DNA of 60,359 nt from an uncultured cyanobacterium (GTDB taxonomy: Bacteria > Cyanobacteriota > Cyanobacteriia > PCC-6307 > Cyanobiaceae): the NCBI GenBank assembly GCA_903856805.1, contig CAIOCZ010000041.1:1-60359 (forward strand), read 5' to 3'. Below, in pieces: positions 43,501 through 51,548 of the stretch. Under the pieces are notes generated by a model, which saw only the letters and a list, made by a program, of their open reading frames with translations, made no database searches and was not told the DNA's origin. How positions within the stretch are numbered: the stretch's first letter is position 1; the number at the start of each line of letters is the position of its first letter. The translations under genes were made by a program, and so were the position numbers.

Positions 43501-43819
43501 GCTAGGGGCCGATCGCTTCGTGGTGGGGTCCACCGCGGAGGCCGGCAAGGGCAGCGCGGCGGATCGCCTGATCGATTTCGGCCTCGACGATCGCCTTGAT
43601 CTGCAGGCCATCGATGCCAACACCAGCAGCACCATGCCCGGCGACCAGGCCTTCACCTACATCGGAGCCGCCCCCTTCAGTGCCATCGGCCAGCTGCGTT
43701 ACACGGTGAGCGGTGGCCTCGGCCTGCTGGAGGGCACCACCGCCAGTCGCACCGTGGCCAGTTTTCAACTGTGGTTCGACAATGGCGTTGCTTTGGAGGT
43801 TGGGCAGTTGATGTTGTAG
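40586..43819 (+). CDS. RTX subtilisin-like serine protease with P domain
   Basis: A 1077-residue S8 peptidase without a signal peptide. The catalytic triad is Asp56 (IWDTGAQSSH), His94 (YRHGTAVAG) and Ser266 (FSGTSAASP), with an oxyanion Asn192. Residues about 375-490 form a proprotein-convertase P domain (ELEHIDLNLKFSHGALKDLR, then GTWTLEVQDAVAG). Next are an RTX block (about 565-600), an Ig-like Big_5 domain (650-770), RTX nonapeptides (GGAGDDTIEGGDGNDTLLGG) and a serralysin-type C-terminal secretion module. The architecture implies export by a type I system and calcium-dependent folding. No T1SS genes are nearby. Confidence 0.93.
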   Translation: MVNPFSSYRPTDPLYSQQWHFGVLGRLGYRTVSNTEGIERVWSDYTGRGVTVGIWDTGAQSSHWDLQPNVRADLRVTVNGALNDGEPLALNYRHGTAVAGLVAAASNGRGGVGVAFNAGITSVRVFGGADDINAHPDRYLITLQGLVNFDVTNHSYGNDPDFQFYPDEALFEDAARQGRHGLGTLHVKAAGNSNTDTNGERLNASRFTIAVAASSSTGVITSYSSYGAHLLVAAPAGAVTTDLLSTSYGYNGLENGDYTNLFSGTSAASPITAGLIALILEANPGLGWRDVETILAYSAIGLPSTYSGVRVANENFNWKWNGAQDWNGGSVHYSEDYGYGLINAFQAVRMAEAWQWLVPTAATSANELTAIGSINLDQPIADLATSRYTFNVADSIELEHIDLNLKFSHGALKDLRLRLLSPSGIGMSLYDGSSGTKAMAAAGLDYSFGVEGFRGVSSAGTWTLEVQDAVAGASGWLTSVGFTGYGSATTNDDIYHYTDEVKTLLAVPANASRRNLADSNDGVDWIDAAALSGDVLLDLNPADSSYLASLAFLTLSPDTVIENGIAGDGNDRLYGNRWDNVLIGMRGNDRLDGGEGLDTAVFRGVKAAYSITQAEGVTTVSGTDGLDQLLNVEWLRFEDGLMALPTPAPPDPSDATAPRLLAVTPPNGSVDQPLNTILQLQFSEQVVAGDGTLRLVDGDGVTVRTIGASTRVEVEVWGSVVTLDPLLDLPAGSTYSLLIDPGAFHDGAGNGFAGVSDPAQFRFTTVPNAITGTAAANNLLGTTANDLIQGLAGNDTLQGGRGDDLLDGGAGEDTASYAGATAAVRLSLATSAPQDTGSMGLDRLVAIERLLGSAYGDGLQGNAGANRLDGGAGDDTIEGGDGNDTLLGGLQAGLGDTLSYRQAAGPVTVSLALTTAQATGGAGVDQVSGFEHLGGSAWDDGLTGSALANRLDGGDGNDTLRGGAGLDTLIGGLGADRFVVGSTAEAGKGSAADRLIDFGLDDRLDLQAIDANTSSTMPGDQAFTYIGAAPFSAIGQLRYTVSGGLGLLEGTTASRTVASFQLWFDNGVALEVGQLML

Positions 43820-43975
43820 GGGGGGGATGCGTGATAAGCCCTACCCCAAGTTGTAAAGCGACGTGAAGTGGTTGTCCGAGGAGGGGAATGATCGGGTGGT
43901 CGCTCGCACAGTCTGCATGACGCAAACCATTGGCCTCAGCCATTTTGCTGATGGAATTTTTGGGATTGGATTTAT

Positions 43976-44086
43976 GGGCACCTCGAAAAATCCTGATTCC
44001 TCATGGCTGTTCCGAATGAGACTCATTGCCTGACCTGAATGACGCTGACCCGACGGAGCTGGAAAGTGCAATTTTTCGAGGTGCCC
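43976..44086. mobile_element. 111-bp MITE with 16-bp terminal inverted repeats
   Basis: GGGCACCTCGAAAAAT (43976-43991) and ATTTTTCGAGGTGCCC (44071-44086) are perfect inverted repeats bounding 79 bp of noncoding DNA. The direct repeat TTAT flanks both ends (43972-43975 and 44087-44090), a 4-bp target duplication. IS-like ends of this GGGCACCT type occur in cyanobacterial transposons, so this is a non-autonomous derivative; no transposase is inside. It lies in a 427-bp gene-free stretch (43820-44246), whose remainder is AT-rich with no gene I can support. Confidence 0.9.
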
Positions 44087-44246
44087 TTATGAGGAAGTTG
44101 ACTAAAAATATTAATCGCATTTAAATATGAATATTTGACAGTTCTTTTCTGACTATCTCCTGCCGGTCTCAATTCATTTTTTGAAATGTTTTTGGTTGCT
44201 AATGACCTTGTGGTAAAATCATCTCCATTGATTTAGGTATTTGTTG

Positions 44247-44651
44247 ATGACTTTCGCAAATGAAGTTATTTCACCATCTGACATGCAAAAATACGGCCTT
44301 GAAGAGGGGCCATATACATATCGCAGTTGGACTCGAGATGCTGAAAGAAATTACTATTTGCTTGGAGAAATAAGTGGAAATACAGCTTATGGGGATGAGT
44401 ATCTTGGGAGATTTGACTTGTTTGTAAATGGTCAACTATATAACGTTACCTTGAAGCCAGGTTTTATTTCTAAAAGTTTCGACGATAGTCCATTTATAGT
44501 TTGTTGGGACGAGCTACAGCTAATTTATCCAAAGCCTGAGAGTAAGGATGTTCATATTATTGCCATACTCAAGGAAGCTTTATCTGTTTATGGCTATCGC
44601 GGGCGACTAAAGCAAAATGCAAGCCAACTTCATGTGCATTTTAAATTTTAG
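44247..44651 (+). CDS. AT-rich orphan gene of unknown function, possible companion of the RTX protein
   Basis: 134 residues, starting at ATG 44247 (TTG TTG precede it). The product is soluble-looking and rich in Tyr, Asp and Glu, with ISGNTAYGDEYLGRFDLFVN, PFIVCWDELQLIYPKPES and VHIIAILKEALSVYGYRGRL. I recognise no family. It lies just right of the MITE, 240 bp before the 1690-aa RTX gene on the same strand, and shares that gene's low GC, unlike all surrounding genes. Position, size and composition would suit an immunity or accessory protein; that is inference only. Confidence 0.65.
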   Translation: MTFANEVISPSDMQKYGLEEGPYTYRSWTRDAERNYYLLGEISGNTAYGDEYLGRFDLFVNGQLYNVTLKPGFISKSFDDSPFIVCWDELQLIYPKPESKDVHIIAILKEALSVYGYRGRLKQNASQLHVHFKF

Positions 44652-44891
44652 AAGTCCACTATAGAATTTTCGTCGGGGCTTGCAGGCATTAATTGGTCAC
44701 TTTAATATTAACTCCAAAGATAAATCGGATAAATGAATTGGTTTAGGTATTTTTTTCAGCTCTCAGTCTGTGGCTTATATTTCGGTTCTGTATAAATAAA
44801 TTGTTCTTGATTAATTCTTGTAGAGCGATATTTGTGGCCGAGTATTTCGCTTGAATCTTTTTTAATTACGCATATTTGCTAATTTTTCCAA

Positions 44892-47800
44892 ATGTCAAAA
44901 ACATTCCAGCAAGCTTTGGATGAGCTCGACTTTGTTCAAACACCAGAGCAATTTTCAGAACTTGTACAGCAATTAAGTGTGTCGTCTCCAGGATTAGTCA
45001 CGGTTTTATATAGTGGAGGATATGCATACCCGGATCCAGATTCTAAGGACTTTATGTCTGGAACCAGCCTTATTGCGGCAATGGTAAGAAATGATGATAA
45101 TGTCAGAGTGGTTGACAAAACTGATGCGGGCAGTTTTCTTAATCGCGAAAAGAATCCTAAGTTAGAGGAGGCATTGGAGAGAATTTTTAACGAACCTTTG
45201 ACAAAGACTGGTAAAGCTCAAGTTTTTATGAATGGAACAAAGGTCAATGGAATACGTCAACGTGATGGACTATGGGACATAGTATCAGAGAAATTTGTAC
45301 GTGAAACAACTGGAGATATCTTAACCATTACTGGCGCGGCATCTGCTGATCGTATTTTTGCTCAAACAGAGCTTCCAGCAATATTGGGTACGCCGGGAAT
45401 TACTTCTGTGGATGGGATTCCCATTGAAGTTCTTCATGATCTTGATCGCACCTATCCCCGTGTGAATGGGATTCCCATGAAGGTCTTCCAATTGATTCGA
45501 GCTCAGTCTGAATATCGTGCAGCTCGATTGCTCATCGCAGTAGACCAGCAAGGTAATCCGATAAAAAGGAATAATCAGTATTTCGTCGATACTCGTCTTT
45601 TCTTTGAGGATATTCCAGGTCTTGATGGGCATTCGCCATCGGTCGAGGCACCCATGGTTTCATTGGCTGAGTTTTGGAATATACAAGGGATAAAGGATAA
45701 TCGTGAAGGCATTGAAACCCTGAGGCAGGTAAATGCGGATTTGACAAATGCAGCCAATATATGGTTTAGAATGCAGGATACGCTACGCCATCAGCAAACT
45801 TTAAAGCAATTAAAAATTTTAGGGGCCGGGGCTGTGGTATTTGACTTTGTTTTTGCTGCACAAGAAGCAAAAGTTCTCTTTGATGCTGGCAATTCAGCGA
45901 AGGCTAATCGCTTGCTAGCGGAGTGGTTTGTGAAGGTTTCCGCAGGAACATTGTCTGCGGAGCTTACGTTCATGGCATTAGCGGCTACAGCTGCATCGGG
46001 ACCATTTGCTGCCCTGATGGTTGGGATGTTGACACTTTTGGCGGCATCAACTGGGAGCGAGCTTGCCGGTAATGGTTTCAATTGGCTGGCCGATCATCTT
46101 TTGCCTTGGTCTGATGATTTCATCAACCGTCTAAAGTCGGGTATGGATTCGTTGCCAATACCACCCCAGCCAAGGATTGATCCAATAATTCTTGATCTGA
46201 ACGGTGATGGCATTTCAACCCTTTCGTTGACTTCTGGATTGCGCTATTTCGACCATGATGCTTCGGGCTTTGCAGAGCGAACAAGTTGGATGATGCCCGA
46301 GGATGGCCTTCTAGTGCATGATCTGAATCTGGATGGAAATATTAATACTGGTCGTGAGTTGTTTGGAAATCACACTCTTCGTCCTGATGGCTCTTTGGCT
46401 AGCGATGGATTTGCGGCCCTTCGAGATTTGGACAGTAATAAGGATGGTCGTTTGAATGAACTTGATCTTGCGTGGAGGCAATTACAAGTCTGGAAGGATA
46501 GTAATGGCAACACTATTGTTGATCCGGGTGAACTTCTCAAATTATCGGAGGCACGGGTTCTTTTTCTGAATCTAAATTCAACCGCTAGCACCTTCGTCGA
46601 TTCAGGGGAAAATCAGCATCGATTAGTTGGCTCTTTTGCAACACTCCAAGGCCAAGAAAGGTCGATGGTGGATGTCTGGTTTGCGGTTGATCATGCTCGC
46701 AGTGCTCCGCTGGCGGAGCTGGTGATTGATCCAGAAATTCGCTCGTTACCCTGGCTTGCTGGGCTTGGCAATGTACCTGATCTGCATCTTGCCATGGCCA
46801 TGGATGTCAGTGGTCAGTTACAGATCACTGTGAGGCAGTGGATTCAGTCGAACTCAATAGAGAGGCGAGCGTTGCTGGATTCCTTAATTTTTCGTTGGGC
46901 TGGAGCAGAGATTGTTGATCGAACTAAGCCTTATGTTTATCGAGCCGATGCTAGAAAGTTTCTTGCAGTTGAGCGTTTTCTTGGTCAATCCATACCACCG
47001 AATGCTTGGAGTGAACTTTCTGCTCAACAACTCTTGGGTTTATATGATTTGTTGAGAGATCAAATCGATCAGCGGATATCTTATCAGGCGGATTTATCTC
47101 CATTCTTCGCTGCGCTACGGCTTCGCTGGGATTCAGTTCGTGGCCGTGTCGAGTTGGATGAACGATATTTGTTTGATTCACTGCGTGCTCTGCCGCAGAA
47201 CAGTTCTAGTTTTCCTCGTCCGAGTATGCTCCATAAACGGTTGAAGGAATTTGGTTTTGATTTGTCGAGCTTAGATGTTAGTAATCAATTGACCCGTTGG
47301 TGCTTGCCGTTAGATTATGGTAATTTAAGTTATATTGCGCTTGTTTTTGCCGATCAGTGGTTGCGTGGTTCTGTTCTGGCTGATTACTTGCAGGGAGCTG
47401 TCAATCAGGCGGGCTTTGTGGAGGGATTAGATGGTAATGATACTTTGTTGGGGGCTGGGGCTAATGACACCTTGATTGGGGGGACTGGTAATGACCTGAT
47501 TTCAGGTGGCCCTGGCACTAATCTCTATCTTTTCTCGCCAGGAGATGGATCGGATGTGCTGCTGTTGTCTCGAAATTTTCCTGGTCCCGTTAGTGATATT
47601 ATTGCTTTTATATCCGGTATTCAGTCTACCGATCTTCGTTTGAGTATCGATTCTGTTTTCGGTGACCTGCTGATCCAGGTTGGTCGAGGTTCGGATCGTA
47701 TTTTAGTCAAAAAATATCGGAGCTTTATTGCTGCTTGTGCGCCTAATGCATCGGTATTGACGCTTATGTTTAGCGATGGAACGGAATGGCATGATCACGA

Positions 47801-49964
47801 GATTCTGTTGCGATCTTTTATCGGAACAGCGGCGAATGACGATCTATTGGGATCTTGTCGGGCCGATTTGCTCAATGGCTTGGAGGGGGATGACACTCTT
47901 TCCGGTATGGACGGATCCGATACGTTAGAAGGCGGGCTTGGGAATGACATCTTGATTGGTGGTTCCGGTTTGAATTATTATGTTTATTCTCTTGGGGGTG
48001 GGTGCGACGTCATCTGGAATGAAGCATTGACTCAGGATGATTATAATGTGATCACGTTTGGGCCTGGTATTATTGATTCGATGGTTTCGATTAGTAATGA
48101 CTCTGATGATTTGATTGTGGCGACTGATTCAGAGGGTAATGGCTTGCGTGTGGTTGGACATTTTTACAATGATTGTACGCACCACCGCCATCTCGACGAG
48201 ATTCGTTTTGCCGATGGTCGCGTTTGGGATCTTCCGGCGATCATGGCTTTGGCGCTCCAGGGGAGTGATCGTCCTCAGGTCATCCACGGCTATGCCTCAG
48301 ATGACCTGATTCACGCTGCGGCTGGTGATGACATTGTGGGAGGGGCTGCTGGCAATGATCAAATTTTTGGAGATCTCGGTAACGACACCTTGAGTGGTGA
48401 TTGGGGAGACGATACCCTCGATGGGGGTGACGGTTCTGATCTGTTGTTTGGTGGTCCTGGGGCGAATTTAATCTTTGGTGGTGCCGGAGATGATCACTTT
48501 GTCAGTGGTGGCTTGGACTCCTTCGACACCATGTTTGGAGGGGATGGCATCGATCGTTTTCTGACAAGCCTCGCCTCGGAATGGATTGATGCAGGTCCCG
48601 GAAATGATGTAATTGCTGATTATGGCGGTGATGATTGGTTCGATGGTGGCGCTGGAGATGATTACATCAAATTTGGTCCAGGTAGGGACACGATATCTGG
48701 TGGTATGGGAAATGATTTTTATGTCTTTCCGGCGGGCTCTGGCTTGGATCTTCTTTTGCCTGACTACGACCTTTCGATCCGTAAGCAGAACCTGCTTCAG
48801 ATTCCAGGGATTCCTTGGCAGGCTCTGCGATTGGCTCGGATTGGCTCCGATCTTTCCGTCGCAATTGGAAATGGCCAAGATCGTCTTCTTGTCTGCGACT
48901 TTTTTCGTGAAAATACCCCTTATAACCCTTGGAACCCTGTGCAGGTATTGCGTTTGGATGGATCTATCCCTTGGTCAATTAACGTCATTCTTGCCCATGT
49001 TCCTGGTGTGATTCTTGGGGGTGCATCCGCCGATCTTTTGGTCGGCACCCCATTCGATGATCTGATGTTGGGTCAGGCCGGGAATGACACCCTTGTGGCG
49101 TGTGGTGGGAGCGATCTCATGGATGGCGAGGCGGGGGTGGATCTTGTGTCCTATGCCGATTGGCGTTCTCCGCTCATGCTCAATCTCTCCCTACAGACTC
49201 CCCAAGACACCCTCAGTGCTGGACGGGTGACTATTCGAGCTGTCGAGAATCTTCTTGCCGGTAGCAGTGCAGATCTGCTGATTGGTAATCTCGCTAATAA
49301 TTGCCTTGATGGTGCCGCTGGTGATGACACCCTCGATGGAGGAGCGGGATCTGATACCTTGATCGGCGGCGCGAATGGTCCCTTTGGGGATACCGTCACC
49401 TATGCAGCAACCGCTGCTGCGGTGACAGTCAACCTTGCCATCACCGTGAGCCAGCGCACTGGCGGTTCAGGCAATGACCTGCTCATCGGCCTCGAGCATC
49501 TTGTAGGTTCATCCTTTAATGACACCCTTACAGGTGACGCTCAGTCCAATCAGATTGCGGGTGGTGCGGGTAACGATGTGATTCGTGGGGGCATGGGCGC
49601 AGACTCCCTGTCCGGCGGGGCCGGAAATGATCGTTTTGTGTTCGGCACCCCGGCTGAGGCTGGCCTCGGTTTTCCTGGCGTAGGCAGTACGGGCATGGGC
49701 AGCATTGGCCGCGATCGGATCACCGACTTTCAGTTGGGGGATCGCATCGATCTGGCCTTGATTGATGCCAATCCCACTCTGATTGGCAACCAGGTCTTCA
49801 GTTTCATCGGTCTTGCTCCCTTTTCCGCCCTGGGGCAGGTGCGGGCCCTATCCAGTAATGGATCGGTGCTCCTGGAGGGGAACTGCCTCGGCACCCTCGA
49901 CCCCGACTTCCAAATCGAAATCGCTGGCCTCACCAGCTTGCCCGCCACCGCCCTGATCCTCTGA
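44892..49964 (+). CDS. Large RTX protein with enzyme-like N-terminal head (candidate type I secreted effector)
   Basis: 1690 residues. Residues 1-220 form a compact domain (GLVTVLYSGG, VRVVDKTDAGSFLN, LWDIVSEKFVRETTGD, ADRIFAQTELPAIL) that resembles, from memory, a head recurring in RTX proteins; its activity is unknown to me. Residues 306-400 are hydrophobic and rich in Ala/Gly/Ser. Residues 430-550 are FrpC-like with EF-hand-like DLNGDGIS, HDLNLDGNINTGREL and DLDSNKDGRL. RTX blocks begin near 841, 993, 1136 and 1375, and a serralysin-like secretion tail ends the protein. GC rises steeply towards the C-terminus (22/60 at 45541, 37/60 at 49681), indicating a chimeric gene. Confidence 0.88.
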   Translation: MSKTFQQALDELDFVQTPEQFSELVQQLSVSSPGLVTVLYSGGYAYPDPDSKDFMSGTSLIAAMVRNDDNVRVVDKTDAGSFLNREKNPKLEEALERIFNEPLTKTGKAQVFMNGTKVNGIRQRDGLWDIVSEKFVRETTGDILTITGAASADRIFAQTELPAILGTPGITSVDGIPIEVLHDLDRTYPRVNGIPMKVFQLIRAQSEYRAARLLIAVDQQGNPIKRNNQYFVDTRLFFEDIPGLDGHSPSVEAPMVSLAEFWNIQGIKDNREGIETLRQVNADLTNAANIWFRMQDTLRHQQTLKQLKILGAGAVVFDFVFAAQEAKVLFDAGNSAKANRLLAEWFVKVSAGTLSAELTFMALAATAASGPFAALMVGMLTLLAASTGSELAGNGFNWLADHLLPWSDDFINRLKSGMDSLPIPPQPRIDPIILDLNGDGISTLSLTSGLRYFDHDASGFAERTSWMMPEDGLLVHDLNLDGNINTGRELFGNHTLRPDGSLASDGFAALRDLDSNKDGRLNELDLAWRQLQVWKDSNGNTIVDPGELLKLSEARVLFLNLNSTASTFVDSGENQHRLVGSFATLQGQERSMVDVWFAVDHARSAPLAELVIDPEIRSLPWLAGLGNVPDLHLAMAMDVSGQLQITVRQWIQSNSIERRALLDSLIFRWAGAEIVDRTKPYVYRADARKFLAVERFLGQSIPPNAWSELSAQQLLGLYDLLRDQIDQRISYQADLSPFFAALRLRWDSVRGRVELDERYLFDSLRALPQNSSSFPRPSMLHKRLKEFGFDLSSLDVSNQLTRWCLPLDYGNLSYIALVFADQWLRGSVLADYLQGAVNQAGFVEGLDGNDTLLGAGANDTLIGGTGNDLISGGPGTNLYLFSPGDGSDVLLLSRNFPGPVSDIIAFISGIQSTDLRLSIDSVFGDLLIQVGRGSDRILVKKYRSFIAACAPNASVLTLMFSDGTEWHDHEILLRSFIGTAANDDLLGSCRADLLNGLEGDDTLSGMDGSDTLEGGLGNDILIGGSGLNYYVYSLGGGCDVIWNEALTQDDYNVITFGPGIIDSMVSISNDSDDLIVATDSEGNGLRVVGHFYNDCTHHRHLDEIRFADGRVWDLPAIMALALQGSDRPQVIHGYASDDLIHAAAGDDIVGGAAGNDQIFGDLGNDTLSGDWGDDTLDGGDGSDLLFGGPGANLIFGGAGDDHFVSGGLDSFDTMFGGDGIDRFLTSLASEWIDAGPGNDVIADYGGDDWFDGGAGDDYIKFGPGRDTISGGMGNDFYVFPAGSGLDLLLPDYDLSIRKQNLLQIPGIPWQALRLARIGSDLSVAIGNGQDRLLVCDFFRENTPYNPWNPVQVLRLDGSIPWSINVILAHVPGVILGGASADLLVGTPFDDLMLGQAGNDTLVACGGSDLMDGEAGVDLVSYADWRSPLMLNLSLQTPQDTLSAGRVTIRAVENLLAGSSADLLIGNLANNCLDGAAGDDTLDGGAGSDTLIGGANGPFGDTVTYAATAAAVTVNLAITVSQRTGGSGNDLLIGLEHLVGSSFNDTLTGDAQSNQIAGGAGNDVIRGGMGADSLSGGAGNDRFVFGTPAEAGLGFPGVGSTGMGSIGRDRITDFQLGDRIDLALIDANPTLIGNQVFSFIGLAPFSALGQVRALSSNGSVLLEGNCLGTLDPDFQIEIAGLTSLPATALIL

Positions 49965-49977
49965 TCCCCCCGAGCGC

Positions 49978-50775
49978 TCAGGGTTGTGCAAAGCGGCTGG
50001 GCTGGCGGAGCACCCAGCCCAGGCTGGCTCGGTCCCGGGCGCTCAGCTGCAGGATGGGGAGGGGGCCGGGCTGGGCCGCCATCGCATCGGCTGGGTTGTC
50101 GCTATGGCCCCAGAGCCCGAAGGCATGGCCCAGTTCATGCAGGGCGGTGGCCTGGATGGCCGCCTGGCGTTGGCCGGGGCTGATCAGCACCACCACCTGC
50201 GGTTCCAGCTGCCACTGGCCCCGCCGCTGCACCTCGCCCACCTCCAGCAGGGCCCGGCCGTGGCTGGCCCGTTGCCGTCCGTTGGCCTCCCGCCGCAGCG
50301 GCGGCCGTTGGCGTCGCACCCGCACCTGGGCCCGTTCCGGTTCGCTCACCAGCGTGAGGGGCACCACCCCCTGCCAGGGCACCAGGGCCGCCTCCACCGC
50401 CGCCCGCCAGCGTTGCTCCACCGCCGTGGCGGTTCCGGTGCTGTCCGCTGGCTCCACCCAAACACACCAGTGGGGGCGATGCACCCATCCGTAGGGGCCC
50501 GCCTGCAATCGTTCCCGGTAGTCGGGGGCGGTGTCTGGGCCTGGCCCCCGCGGATCCGGCGGCGGCGTTGGGTGGGGTGGGGTTGTGTTGGGCGGCGGCG
50601 CGTTGGGCGGTGGCGCGGCCCGGCGGGCCTGTTCGGCCGGACAGGGATCCGAGGAATCCGCACCAATCGCAGCCAGCGGGCCCGCAACGCCGGGGCTGGC
50701 CAGCATCAAGGCCCCAGCAAGCAGACACCAGGCCGGTCCACCAAACCAAGCTGCGTTGGGCCAAGGGCAGGCCAT
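49978..50775 (-). CDS. Exported metzincin-like zinc metalloprotease
   Basis: 265 residues with an N-terminal hydrophobic export segment (WCLLAGALMLASPGVAG), a Pro-rich linker (about 52-85) and a domain ending in LHELGHAFGLWGHSDNPADA. The zinc motif is H213-E-x-x-H217-x-x-G-x-x-x-H224, one residue longer than the classical HExxHxxGxxH, a spacing I recall from cyanobacterial matrixin-like proteins. It is convergent with the large RTX gene, 13 bp away. Confidence 0.75.
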   Translation of the reverse strand: MACPWPNAAWFGGPAWCLLAGALMLASPGVAGPLAAIGADSSDPCPAEQARRAAPPPNAPPPNTTPPHPTPPPDPRGPGPDTAPDYRERLQAGPYGWVHRPHWCVWVEPADSTGTATAVEQRWRAAVEAALVPWQGVVPLTLVSEPERAQVRVRRQRPPLRREANGRQRASHGRALLEVGEVQRRGQWQLEPQVVVLISPGQRQAAIQATALHELGHAFGLWGHSDNPADAMAAQPGPLPILQLSARDRASLGWVLRQPSRFAQP

Positions 50776-50782
50776 GGCCCGT

Positions 50783-51262
50783 TCAGCCGGGCAGTCCCAC
50801 CCCCCGCGCCATCAGGGTGGCCATCAAGGGGATCGTGGCGAAACCGACCAGTTCGATATTGAGAATCCAGCGCAGCCGTTGGGCCAGGGCTTCACTCACC
50901 TTGGGCAGTTCCCCCTTCCGCAGCGGAATCGCCCAGAGGATGTAGGTGATCGTTGGATACAGCGACAGCCCGCCCACCGCCAGATACACCCCCACCTTCC
51001 ACCAGAACAGGGGGTTTTCGGTGTAGAACGCGCTCCCCTGGCCGAAATGCAGCACCCGGCCGATGCCGCTCAGCAGCAGGCCCAGGGCGGCGATGCCATA
51101 CACAACGTCCGTGATCACCATCAAGGTGGCGTCGGCCCGGTTGGGATCGGCCCGGATCAGACGCCGCTCCAGCACCAGGGCGCCGAAGCACACCATGAAG
51201 CTGAGGTAGTGCCCATAGGCGATGGCGGCGCTGGGCAACACGCTGGCAACGGAGGCGGCCAT
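50783..51262 (-). CDS. DUF2214 family membrane protein
   Basis: 159 residues with four hydrophobic helices. Family features are IAYGHYLSFMVCFGALVLER near the start, DVVYGIAALGLLLSGIGRVL and FWWKVGVYLAVGGLSLYPTI. The conserved His in GHYLSF and RVLHF suggest heme or metal contact in a four-helix bundle (inference). Function unknown. It is 7 bp upstream of the metzincin gene on the same strand. Confidence 0.8.
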   Translation of the reverse strand: MAASVASVLPSAAIAYGHYLSFMVCFGALVLERRLIRADPNRADATLMVITDVVYGIAALGLLLSGIGRVLHFGQGSAFYTENPLFWWKVGVYLAVGGLSLYPTITYILWAIPLRKGELPKVSEALAQRLRWILNIELVGFATIPLMATLMARGVGLPG

Positions 51263-51517
51263 CGGAGAGGGCGTCAGAAACGCTCAGACAGTAGCCACGG
51301 CCGCCGTTGCACGGTCGGTGGCGGCAGCGACCTCTTTGTGTGGGGATCAACGTTCAGAGCGGTGTTTAGGGTGACAATCTTTGGTTTTATGCCGTTTTTG
51401 CCGCCAGATTCTGTAGTCAATATGGACAAAAATCTGAATTCAGCGTTCTTTCTGGAATCGGTATTGATTGTGAACACTGAAGCCTTTCTGCTGGTTTCTT
51501 GTTAATTGAAATTTCGG

Positions 51518-51540
51518 CCTAGGTTCAACCTATTCGTAGG
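51518..51540 (+). promoter_or_regulatory. Nested dyad ahead of the sigma factor start
   Basis: GGTTCAACC (51522-51530) is a perfect palindrome, enclosed by CCTA (51518-51521) and TAGG (51537-51540). It ends 8 bp before the ATG at 51549, over the expected ribosome binding site. It could be an operator or an RNA hairpin controlling translation. The 286-bp gap 51263-51548 is otherwise AT-rich and without a gene. Confidence 0.35.
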
Positions 51541-51548
51541 TCTGGTTC

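Noticed and set aside
43841-44071. Minus-strand 76-codon frame beside and in the MITE
   Set aside because: It spans the MITE end and flank, so it cannot be older than the insertion, and it matches no transposase I know.
47416-49660. GGxGxDxxx DNA repeats as possible CRISPR or satellite
   Set aside because: They are codon-level RTX nonapeptides within an open reading frame.
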